Assembly (NCBI GenBank): GCA_024235595.1
Contig: JACKMC010000001.1
Location: 62,001 to 126,000, forward strand
Length of the DNA stretch: 64,000 nt
Source: Zoogloeaceae bacterium
Lineage (GTDB): Bacteria; Pseudomonadota; Gammaproteobacteria; Burkholderiales; Rhodocyclaceae
Reading direction: 5' to 3'
Position numbers and translations under genes: made by a program. The notes below the pieces were generated by a model. It ran no database searches, had not been told where the DNA came from, and saw only the letters and a program-made list of their open reading frames with translations. Shown piece by piece: positions 30,917-39,428 of the stretch (position 1 is the stretch's first letter; every line of letters starts with the position of its first letter).

Positions 30917-32305
30917 TCAGAAACTGCCGAACACGGTGCCGAGCGTAATCACCACGGCCAGCGAGAGCAGCGGAAACACCACCGTATTCATGGCGATGAA
31001 GCCGTAGGATTCGCGGTGCGTGAGCCTGCAGATTGCCAGCAGCGAGATCACCGCGCCATTGTGGGGCAGCGAATCCATGCAGCCCGAAGCCATCGTCGCG
31101 ACGCGGTGCAGCAGCTCGGGGCTGATCCCGGCGGCGTTGGCCATCGCCAGATACTCGGCGCCAAGCGTCTTGAGCGCGATCGACATGCCGCCCGAGGCGG
31201 AGCCGGTGATACCGGCGAGCACGTTCACCGCCACCGCTTCGGATACCAGCGGATTGCCCGGTGCGATGCCCAGGACCAGGTCGCGGATCACCACGAAGCC
31301 GGCCAGCGAGGCGATCACGGTGCCGTAGCCGACCTCGGTCGCGGTGTTGAGAATCGGCAGCATCGAACCGTAGGAGCCCTCGTTCACGGTCCTCATGAGG
31401 TTGGTCCAGCGCGTCCAGTGCATCGCCACCAGCAGCAGGATGGCGACCGACAGCGCGACGATGATGGCCCAGATCCCGATCAGCGAGCGGGCGTCCTGCA
31501 GGCCGCCGAACTCCGGCCTGGCGAGGTAGCTGGTGTCGATGTTGGGCAGCACCTGCTTGGCCATCACGAAATTGAGGCCGATCACCACGAGGATCGGCAG
31601 CAGCGCCAACCAGAAGCCCGGCATCGGCCGCTCGTCCTCGCTCTTCGGTTCGTCCGCGTGATGGCCATAGCCTTCGCCCGCGGCCATCAGCTTGCGCGCC
31701 TGTGCGCTGAGCCACCAGGTGCCGAGCGCGAACATGATCAGGCCGCCGATCGCTCCCAGGCCCGGCGCGGCGAAGGCGTCGGTGCCGAAGAAGGGGCTGG
31801 GGATGGCGTTCTGGATCGCCGGCGTGCCGGGCAGCGCGGTCATCGTGAAGGTGAAGGAGCCGAGCGCGATCGCGCCCGGGATCAGGCGCTTGGGAATGCC
31901 GGCCTCATGGAACAGCGCGGCGCCGATCGGATACACCGCGAAGGCCACGACGAACAGCGACACCCCGCCATAGGTAAGGATGCCGCAGGCCAGCACGATC
32001 GCCAGCACCGCACGCGCACTGCCCACCTTTGCCACGATGGCGTGGGCGATCGTGCGTGCCGAACCCGAATCGTCCATGAGCTTGCCGAACAGCGCGCCGA
32101 GCAGGAACAGCGGGAAGAACTGGATCAGATAGCCACCCATCGCCTTCATGAAGACCTGGGTGTAGGTCGGCAGCAGCATCGCCGCCTCGCCCGACATCAG
32201 GATGGCGAACAGGGCCAGCAGGGGGGCCAGCAGCAGGACACTGATGCCGCGATAGGCGAGGTACATCAGCAAGGCGAGCGACAGAAGAATTCCTAGAGTA
32301 CCCAT
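30917..32305 (-). CDS. GntP-family permease (hydroxy acid/gluconate type)
   Basis: A 462-residue polytopic transporter starting MGTLGILLSLALLMYLAYRG. The conserved blocks FPLFLLGALFGKLMDDSGSA, LTYGGVSLFVVAFAVYPIG, FTFTMTALPGTPAIQNAIP, and GSASGGMSIALKTLG identify the GntP family, proton symporters for gluconate or D-3-hydroxybutyrate. Its pairing with a CoA-transferase makes a ketone-body or hydroxy-acid substrate more likely than gluconate (inference). ATG 32305 is preceded by AGGAGA. Transcription should start from the -24/-12 promoter 70 bases upstream. Confidence 0.9.
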   Translation of the reverse strand: MGTLGILLSLALLMYLAYRGISVLLLAPLLALFAILMSGEAAMLLPTYTQVFMKAMGGYLIQFFPLFLLGALFGKLMDDSGSARTIAHAIVAKVGSARAVLAIVLACGILTYGGVSLFVVAFAVYPIGAALFHEAGIPKRLIPGAIALGSFTFTMTALPGTPAIQNAIPSPFFGTDAFAAPGLGAIGGLIMFALGTWWLSAQARKLMAAGEGYGHHADEPKSEDERPMPGFWLALLPILVVIGLNFVMAKQVLPNIDTSYLARPEFGGLQDARSLIGIWAIIVALSVAILLLVAMHWTRWTNLMRTVNEGSYGSMLPILNTATEVGYGTVIASLAGFVVIRDLVLGIAPGNPLVSEAVAVNVLAGITGSASGGMSIALKTLGAEYLAMANAAGISPELLHRVATMASGCMDSLPHNGAVISLLAICRLTHRESYGFIAMNTVVFPLLSLAVVITLGTVFGSF

Positions 32306-32372
32306 GGGGCGTCTCCTCATTATTTGAATGGATGAACACCGGCCGCGGAACGGCTGGCGGTGCGCGCCATAT

Positions 32373-32390
32373 CGCACGCGGCGTGCCAGC
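32373..32390 (-). promoter_or_regulatory. Sigma-54 (-24/-12) promoter of the permease/CoA-transferase operon
   Basis: On the minus strand CTGGCACGCCGCGTGCGA contains GG (32387-32386), 10 bases, then GC (32375-32374), matching TGGCACG-N4-TTGC at all but one or two positions. Transcription would begin near 32362, 57 bases before the permease ATG. The gene immediately upstream encodes a sigma-54 activator with an intact GAFTGA motif. Confidence 0.8.
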
Positions 32391-32523
32391 AAGGCCGCGG
32401 CGGCGGCACCCCATCGCCAGAACGGGAGAAAGACACCGCGCAAGGCCTTGTCAGGCCTCATTCATAAAATTTATTGATAGATATTCGCCATCAATGGAGC
32501 GCGACTGCAGGACCTCATAAAAC

Positions 32524-32592
32524 TGTCCATCAGTCCGGACATGTCCAGATTTTCGGACACAGATCGGCAACGATGCTCCAGAATTCTGGACA
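32524..32592. promoter_or_regulatory. Three palindromic activator sites (TGTCC-N8-GGACA)
   Basis: Two perfect TGTCC-N8-GGACA palindromes lie back to back (32524-32541 and 32542-32559). A third with one altered arm (GCTCC-N8-GGACA; its core TCCAGAATTCTGGA is a perfect palindrome) is at 32575-32592. They are about 160-230 bases upstream of the expected start of the permease transcript, a normal distance for a sigma-54 activator's enhancer. They also lie just after the stop of the activator gene. Confidence 0.8.
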
Positions 32593-32632
32593 CATCGCGC
32601 CCTGCCGGCGGCAGGGCTGCGGCGCAAGCGGC

Positions 32633-34120
<1,488 letters not shown>

Positions 34121-34325
34121 TGGCACAGCCCTTGGCAAGGAAATGGCGAGATTATGGGCGCGCCTCCGCCGCCAGGCAAAGTGGCGCGGGCAAGGTCCGC
34201 CGCATCGCACCACTCCACGGCAGCGCGCCGCTGCAGCATCATGTCGGCCCTCGCACGAGTGCCAAGGCGGTGGGCGCATGCCTGCCGACGGCGGTGTCGC
34301 AGGAGCTGCGCCAGCAGGCGGGCAA

Positions 34326-34991
34326 CTATCGATGACCTGCGAGCGGCCGCGACACGGTCGCTGGCATGCCACCGGAGCGGGCGGCAAGCATCTCCTGGCG
34401 CGCATGTTTCACGACGGCGAGACCGGACCAGATCGCCAGTGCGGCCATGCCCAGCGCCACGATGAGATCCGGCAGCCCGCTTCCCGTGCCGAACACTCCC
34501 GCCGCGGCCGCGATCACGGCCAGGTTGCCAATCGCGTCGTTGCGGCTGCACAGCCACACCGAGCGCATGTTGGCATCACCCTCGCGAAAGCTGAACAGCA
34601 TCACCGCAGTGACAAGGTTGGCCAGCAGCGCCAGCGCGCCAACAAGCCCCATGGTCATCGCTTCGGGCGGAACGCCGTGGTAAAACGCCAGCGCGCTCCG
34701 CGCCACGACCACCACGCCGAATGCCGCCATGGTCAGGCCCTTGAGCATGGCCACCCGTGCGCGCCACATCAGCCCCATGGACAGGGCCACGAGCGAGATC
34801 GCGTAGTTGGCCGCATCGCCCGCAAAATCCAGCGCGTCCGCCCACAGGGCGACCGAGCCCGAAGCCAGGCCCGCGACAAGCTCGACCACGAACATCGCCG
34901 CGTTGATGACGAGCGCGGCCCACAGCGCCCGCCGGAAGCGCGGGCTGACGGCGCTTGACGCGCATACCGGGCCAGAACAACAGTTGGCCAT
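34326..34991 (-). CDS. CDF-like heavy-metal cation transporter
   Basis: A 221-residue membrane protein with about six helices and an N-terminal Cys-rich tag (MANCCSGPVC). The helices carry paired acidic residues in WADALDFAGDAANY and SRNDAIGN, the equivalents of the metal-binding HxxxD sites of cation diffusion facilitators. There is no large cytoplasmic C-terminal domain. It is divergent from a CadR/PbrR-like regulator and has a MerR-type operator in its promoter, so efflux of Cd2+, Pb2+ or Zn2+ is expected. The start is ATG 34991. Confidence 0.85.
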   Translation of the reverse strand: MANCCSGPVCASSAVSPRFRRALWAALVINAAMFVVELVAGLASGSVALWADALDFAGDAANYAISLVALSMGLMWRARVAMLKGLTMAAFGVVVVARSALAFYHGVPPEAMTMGLVGALALLANLVTAVMLFSFREGDANMRSVWLCSRNDAIGNLAVIAAAAGVFGTGSGLPDLIVALGMAALAIWSGLAVVKHARQEMLAARSGGMPATVSRPLAGHR

Positions 34992-35021
34992 GAGCCTTCT
35001 CCAAGTCGCAAATCGTTCGCA

Positions 35022-35053
35022 CAGTTCACACCCTGTAGTCACTACAGGGTCAA
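35022..35053 (-). promoter_or_regulatory. MerR-type operator/promoter of the cation transporter
   Basis: ACCCTGTAGT and its exact complement ACTACAGGGT flank a single base (35030-35050). On the minus strand this sits between -35 TTGACC (35053-35048) and a -10-like TGAACT (35028-35023), a 19-base spacer that is longer than normal, as expected for MerR-family activation by DNA twisting. It matches the CadR/PbrR/ZntR operator pattern. Confidence 0.85.
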
Positions 35054-35094
35054 GCGGGTAAGCTGCGGGTATCGCATCGATCACGAACCCGGCA

Positions 35095-35568
35095 ATGAAA
35101 ATAGGCGAATTGGCGAAGGCCACCCGGGTGGACGTCGAAACCATCCGCTACTACGAGAGGATCGGCTTGCTTCCGGCGCCGGCGCGTGCGCACAACGGCT
35201 ATCGCAGCTACGCACAGGCTCATCTCGAGCGACTGGGCTTCATCCGCCATTGCCGCGCCCTGGACATTCCGCTGGCCGATATCGCCCGCCTGCTGGAATT
35301 CGTCCAAGACCCGAGCGCGGAGTGCCGCGAGATCGACCAGCTCATCGACACCCAGCTCGCCCGGGTGCGCGCCCGCCTCGCCAGCCTGCAGGCGCTCGAA
35401 CAGCAGTTGGTGATGCTTCGCCGGCAATGCGGGGCGCCGCATCGGGCCACGGACTGCGGCATCCTGCATGAACTCTCCGCGGCCGCCCACGAGGAGCTCG
35501 ATGGCGAACTCACCGCTGCTGAACGCCCCACGGATGGCGGTGATCGAGGACGCAAGGCGCGCACCTGA
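35095..35568 (+). CDS. cadR: MerR-family Cd(II)/Pb(II)-responsive regulator (CadR/PbrR-like)
   Basis: A 157-residue regulator. The MerR winged helix begins MKIGELAKATRVDVETIRYYERIGLLP, followed by a dimerisation helix (about residues 82-112). Cys77, Cys112 and Cys121 are in the positions used by CadR/PbrR proteins to bind Cd2+ or Pb2+ (the DCGILHEL block is characteristic). It is divergent from the cation transporter and should bind the dyad at 35030-35050. The start is ATG 35095. Confidence 0.9.
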   Translation: MKIGELAKATRVDVETIRYYERIGLLPAPARAHNGYRSYAQAHLERLGFIRHCRALDIPLADIARLLEFVQDPSAECREIDQLIDTQLARVRARLASLQALEQQLVMLRRQCGAPHRATDCGILHELSAAAHEELDGELTAAERPTDGGDRGRKART

Positions 35569-35654
35569 GTGCTGCTTGCAGATGGGCCACAGCGCTCACA
35601 TGATCAGCTCTACGACCGCCCCCGTTCAATGCACCGCCACATTCGAAGGCGCAT

Positions 35655-35815
35655 CCAGCCTCGAAGGCCGCACTGGGTACCGGCCTGCGCCGGTACGACG
35701 ACACTGAACGGGGTGGCGCCTTCCCAGCGACATCGCGGCACCACCGCCGGAACCCGAAAAACCACAACCGAAGCCCCACCCGCTCGTCATTCCGGCGCAG
35801 GCCGGAATCCAGTGC
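35655..35815. repeat. Single copy of the 172-bp palindromic repeat
   Basis: It starts near CCAGCCTCGAAGGCCGCAC, has GGGTACCGGCCTGCGCCGGTAC (a perfect 8-bp palindrome here), the CAGCGACATCGCGGCACCACC core, and ends with ATTCCGGCGCAGGCCGGAAT at 35790-35809. This is the same order as one unit of the 26-kb array. The rest of the 35569-35956 spacer has no gene. It marks the boundary between the metal-resistance pair and the accessory region. Confidence 0.85.
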
Positions 35816-35956
35816 AGCGCTCGGGTCCGTAGCGACGCCCTGGTCGGCACTGCCGCGAAAATCCGGCACCGCTCAAGTCCCGAACAGAACGAATCACTTC
35901 ATCGGAATCCACTGAATCAAGGCCTGCCACCCGGCTTTCCCAATCGAAAAACACCG

Positions 35957-36949
35957 CTAACCCCGCGGCGCTTCGGGCGAGAGCATGTTCATGATCAGGC
36001 GGATCATTGTTTCCTTGTTGGCCGGGTTCGATTCGGCAACCAGCAACGCGAGCGCAGCCAGCCCGATGTCGTTGATCACCGGCTGGCCCGCATCATCCAG
36101 CAGGCGGCCGTTGCGGTTGAGGAAGTCGACGAACAGGAAGGCTCCGCTGCGCTTGTTGCCGTCCGAGAACGGATGGTTCTTGATGACGAAGTAGAGCAGG
36201 TGCGCCGCCTTGGCCTCCACGCTCGGGTAGGCCGGCTCGCCGAACACGGTCTGGTCCAGGTTGCCGAGCAGAGCGGCGAAGGCGTCGTTGCGCTCGCGGG
36301 CGAAAAGGTCGGTGGCTTCACCCCGCGCGATGAGGTCGGCCTTGAGCCGTGCCAGCGCCGTGCGGGCCTCAGTTGAAGTGGGCAGCACGCCGCCGCGCTC
36401 CTCACGCGGCTCGGCCAGCAATCCCTCGTCGTAACGTTGCAGCAGCAGAAAGGTCTGCGCATAGCGGGTGACGATATCCACCAGTCCGCGGCCGGTATCG
36501 GCCAGCAGCTCGGGGCTTTGTGCCGCCTTCTTCACCAGTTGCAGCGCAGCCTCCAGCTCGCGGGCATTGGCCTCGAAGCGCTGGCGATTGAGGGTGTAGC
36601 CCTGGGTGAGGTGCTCGCGCAGGGTGCGGGTGGCCCATTGGCGGAAGCGGGTGCCCTGGGGCGACTTCACCCGGTAGCCGACCGAGATGATCACATCCAG
36701 GTTGTAGAATTTCACCGGCTTGTCGGAGCCGGCAATGTGCACATTCTGCACATTGCTTTCTTCATCCAGCTCGCCCTCCCTGAACACGTTGCCCACGTGA
36801 CGGGTGATCACCGAACGCTCGCGACCGAACAACTGCGCCATCTGTTCCTGACGCAGCCATACCGTCTCGCCCGCCAACCGGACCTCGGTGACTGGCGAGC
36901 CGTCTTCGGCCTTGTAGATCAGGATCTCGTTCGTATCGCTTGCGTCCAT
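35957..36949 (-). CDS. RhuM-Fic/Doc fusion protein
   Basis: A 330-residue protein. Residues 1-115 match the RhuM ('virulence protein') DNA-binding-like domain (ETVWLRQEQMAQLFGRERSVITRHVGNVF ... FYNLDVIISVGYRVKSPQGTRFRQWA). The C-terminal half is a Fic/Doc domain with the motif HPFSDGNKRSGAF (His259), which transfers AMP or phosphate to a protein. The FIC motif lacks the final arginine of HxFx(D/E)GNxRxxR and has Ser-Gly-Ala instead, as in Doc-like kinases. It probably acts as a toxin or abortive-infection factor. No antitoxin gene is adjacent. The start is ATG 36949. Confidence 0.87.
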   Translation of the reverse strand: MDASDTNEILIYKAEDGSPVTEVRLAGETVWLRQEQMAQLFGRERSVITRHVGNVFREGELDEESNVQNVHIAGSDKPVKFYNLDVIISVGYRVKSPQGTRFRQWATRTLREHLTQGYTLNRQRFEANARELEAALQLVKKAAQSPELLADTGRGLVDIVTRYAQTFLLLQRYDEGLLAEPREERGGVLPTSTEARTALARLKADLIARGEATDLFARERNDAFAALLGNLDQTVFGEPAYPSVEAKAAHLLYFVIKNHPFSDGNKRSGAFLFVDFLNRNGRLLDDAGQPVINDIGLAALALLVAESNPANKETMIRLIMNMLSPEAPRG

Positions 36950-37420
36950 GTCTGGTTCCGCCTTCACGCCGACATCATAACCGACGCCAAAAGCCTTGAT
37001 GCCGAAAAGGTTGCACGGGTTCCTTCAGGGCGGCGGGTTTGAATAGGTAGGGGACTCGAAGCGTTGGGTTTCTTCGCACAAGGCCCCCCCCGTGTCAATA
37101 TGACCTGCGTCACCCGAGCGCTTTCTCGCCCTGGAACACGTTTCCAGCGAGATCCAAACAAAGAAGGATAGCGGTGCTGAGTTGGTTCCAGCGCGAACGA
37201 AATAGTCACGTGAGTCCCTGGGCGCCGGGTCCCACTTCATCCGATGATCCGGCACATCACGCAAGGCTTGAGATGATTTTGAACGAGCGCGCCTGACAGA
37301 CAATTGCCGCAATGCACCCAAGAAGCATCTTGCAGATGTAATATCCGGGCTTGCATGCCGCGTGGGCATGATCGTTTTCAAGCCCGCAGATGTGTTCGGG
37401 CTTTCACTGGTGCAGGCAAT
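36950..37420. other. Spacer between RhuM-Fic and the Mrr-type gene
   Basis: No gene is seen. A small hairpin, AAGCCCG-N10-CGGGCTTT (about 37380-37404), lies 17 bases before the nuclease start and could be an attenuator. An 8-C run at 37085-37092 is also present. The base composition is lower in GC than the core chromosome. Confidence 0.35.
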
Positions 37421-38395
37421 ATGGCGCGGCGTCGAAAAAGAAAGAACGAAGCTTTCCTTGAACTCGCTTTCCGCTCCGACTGGCGATTGTCCGTGGCGCT
37501 TGCCGCGGGCACTGCATTCATCGGCCTCGTGCTTGTACCCATCTTTTTGGCTCAGAGCCCGATCCTTCGTCCGCTTGGCAGCATGCTCACGATGCTGTGC
37601 TGGCTCTTTACCGTCGTGTTTGCGGCGATTGCCATGGTGCGCTATCTGAAGCAGCGCCAAGTGGCCTCCGCCGCCATACCGCAGCAACGAGCTGCAAGTG
37701 CGCCTCGAAGCCCGCGCAGCGGGCGCCCGCCATGGGCCGCCAACGAGGATTCCGCCCGTTCGGACGGAGCATTGGCGCAAGCCTTGCCATCTCCCTTCGC
37801 CCCTGCGCCCCCGCGCCCGGATGCCTGGTCGCTCGATGTGCTCGATCGCGTCGAATGGAAACGCTTCGAAGACCTGTGCTGCGCCTTCTACGTCGAGAAA
37901 GGCATCCGTGCCGAAGTCACGCGGCTTGGCGCCGATGGGGGTATCGACGTGCACCTGTTCCAGGATGATACCGAGCCCGCGCGCGCCACGGCGATCGTCC
38001 AGTGCAAGGCCTGGAACCAGCAGGTTGGCGTCAAGCCGGTGCGCGAACTGCGCGGTGTGATGGCCCACGAGAAGGTCGATAAGGCCTTCTTTATGGCGCC
38101 CCAGGGGTTCACCGATGATGCTCGCGCCTTCGCCGCCGAAAACCGCATCACCCTGCTGGACGGAAAGCTCTTCCTCGCCATGCTGCAACGGCTCCCCGCA
38201 GAATCGAACCGACGGCTGCTCGAGCTGGCAACCGAAGGCGACTGGACCACACCGACCTGCCCGAGCTGTGGCACAAAGATGGTTGCGCGCGACAGCAAGC
38301 GCGGCGCGTTCTGGGGCTGCCCCACCTACCCGAAATGTCGCGGCAAGCTGGCGATGCGCGCCACGCGAAAACAGACACAACCGATAGCGGCATGA
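37421..38395 (+). CDS. Membrane-anchored Mrr-type restriction endonuclease with C4 zinc ribbon
   Basis: A 324-residue protein. A basic start (MARRRKRKNE) is followed by two transmembrane helices (about residues 22-44 and 52-74), a Pro/Ala/Ser-rich linker (80-135), and an Mrr-like PD-(D/E)xK nuclease domain (about 145-260) with Asp176 (GADGGIDVHLF) and Gln194-x-Lys196 (AIVQCKAW). A topoisomerase-type zinc ribbon, Cys280, 283, 300 and 306, ends it. Mrr nucleases cut modified foreign DNA. A membrane-tethered form with a DNA-binding ribbon suggests action at DNA entry (inference). Its stop overlaps the next gene (ATGA). Confidence 0.85.
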   Translation: MARRRKRKNEAFLELAFRSDWRLSVALAAGTAFIGLVLVPIFLAQSPILRPLGSMLTMLCWLFTVVFAAIAMVRYLKQRQVASAAIPQQRAASAPRSPRSGRPPWAANEDSARSDGALAQALPSPFAPAPPRPDAWSLDVLDRVEWKRFEDLCCAFYVEKGIRAEVTRLGADGGIDVHLFQDDTEPARATAIVQCKAWNQQVGVKPVRELRGVMAHEKVDKAFFMAPQGFTDDARAFAAENRITLLDGKLFLAMLQRLPAESNRRLLELATEGDWTTPTCPSCGTKMVARDSKRGAFWGCPTYPKCRGKLAMRATRKQTQPIAA

Positions 38396-38994
38396 GCACT
38401 GCGCGGCCCCCGCGTCGGAAGCGCTTCGAAGTCGCGGTCGCCGCAATGTCGGCCGTCTTGCTCACCACGCCTGCGGCCGCTTTCGCACAGGCGATCTACC
38501 GATGCGAGCAGGGCGGCCGCGTCACTTACACCGACTCCCCATGTGACAGACGCGCGATCCAGCAGGGGAACAAACCAAATGCAACGGGCGGCCCGCGCCC
38601 CGCGCAGACCGTGGTCGGCGGCGGCTACGAGAATCCATACGGACCGTGGCGCGGCCAGGCGCAGTACCAAGTGAAGCACACGGGCCGGCGAACAGACGGA
38701 ACACATTCGGTCGTGCCACTGATCATTCACTTTGCCGAAGACGGAAAGCTTGCGGGGTCGAGCCGCGAGAATGGTTGCCAACTATTGGGCCTGGTCTCCC
38801 CCGGCCTCACCCCCAAGATGCTCAACGTCGATGCGACCCTGTCCAACTGCGCCGCACCGGACATGAACCAGCGCTACCACGGGACGTTTACGATCAATAG
38901 CAAAGACAGAACCGGGCGCCTGGCCCTCCGCGCGCAGCGAGTGGGGATTGGGACAGCAATGTTTGCCGATGTTCAGGCCGTGCTGCGGCGCTGA
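38392..38994 (+). CDS. DUF4124-containing exported protein
   Basis: A 200-residue protein with an N-terminal signal peptide (about residues 1-33: basic start, then VAVAAMSAVLLTTPAAAFAQA). Directly after it comes the DUF4124 motif IYRCEQGGRVTYTDSPCD, a short cysteine-bearing periplasmic domain common in proteobacteria and of unknown role. The remainder (a ~130-residue beta-rich domain ending RVGIGTAMFADVQAVLRR) is not recognised. It starts inside the stop of the Mrr-type gene, so the pair is translationally coupled. Confidence 0.78.
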   Translation: MSTARPPRRKRFEVAVAAMSAVLLTTPAAAFAQAIYRCEQGGRVTYTDSPCDRRAIQQGNKPNATGGPRPAQTVVGGGYENPYGPWRGQAQYQVKHTGRRTDGTHSVVPLIIHFAEDGKLAGSSRENGCQLLGLVSPGLTPKMLNVDATLSNCAAPDMNQRYHGTFTINSKDRTGRLALRAQRVGIGTAMFADVQAVLRR

Positions 38995-39428
38995 TTGACC
39001 GGTGGCACCGCGGATGCTCCGCTTCCAGACGGGCCCCCGTGACCCCGTTGGCTTCGACCGTGTCGGGAATGGATAGATTGAGTCTAAGGGGCGGGAACAC
39101 CTGCTCACTACGCAATCTATCGCCTCGGTCGCAAACATCACGCAAGATTCGCTACCGGCTTCTGGCTGCACCTTGCCAGATGGGATTCACACCCGCTGAA
39201 CGGCAAAGGCATTCTGCGGCCGTCAAACCTCACCGACCTTTTTAAGCAACCAGGTTTTCCCGGGCGCCGTGGCTTGGCCCTGGCGCCCGGTTCATTACGG
39301 CCCCAAACGATCTCGCCGAGTCATCGCCACAGGTTCTGAGGTGGAGAAGCAGAAGTGGTGTAACCGGGTTCGCTGTATGCTTTCCAGATACCGTTAACGC
39401 ATTCTCACCACGCTCAAAGCGCCTACCC
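38995..39428. other. Gene-free spacer with a stable hairpin
   Basis: No gene is supported. A 9-bp stem CCGGGCGCC/GGCGCCCGG (39260-39268 with 39282-39290) could end transcription from the DUF4124 gene. The rest shows no repeat or promoter that I trust. Confidence 0.4.
39260..39290. terminator. Terminator-like hairpin
   Basis: A 9-bp GC-rich stem with a 13-base loop lies 266 bases after the DUF4124 stop. TT follows, but there is no longer T-tract, so termination is uncertain. Confidence 0.4.

Noticed and set aside
37025..37080. Possible 3' end of a tRNA gene (TTCGAGTCC-like string on the minus strand)
   Set aside because: The flanking bases do not pair into a T-arm or acceptor stem, so no tRNA or att site is claimed.
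37025..38446. Long open frame (473 codons) on the minus strand opposite the Mrr-type nuclease
   Set aside because: Its translation is Arg/Ala/Gly-rich with no motif, while the plus-strand frame has a complete nuclease, two membrane helices and a zinc ribbon. It is a shadow of high-GC coding sequence.
38995..39428. Transposase remnant in the spacer before the helicase
   Set aside because: Short translated stretches looked suggestive, but none shows a DDE or HUH motif in any frame.
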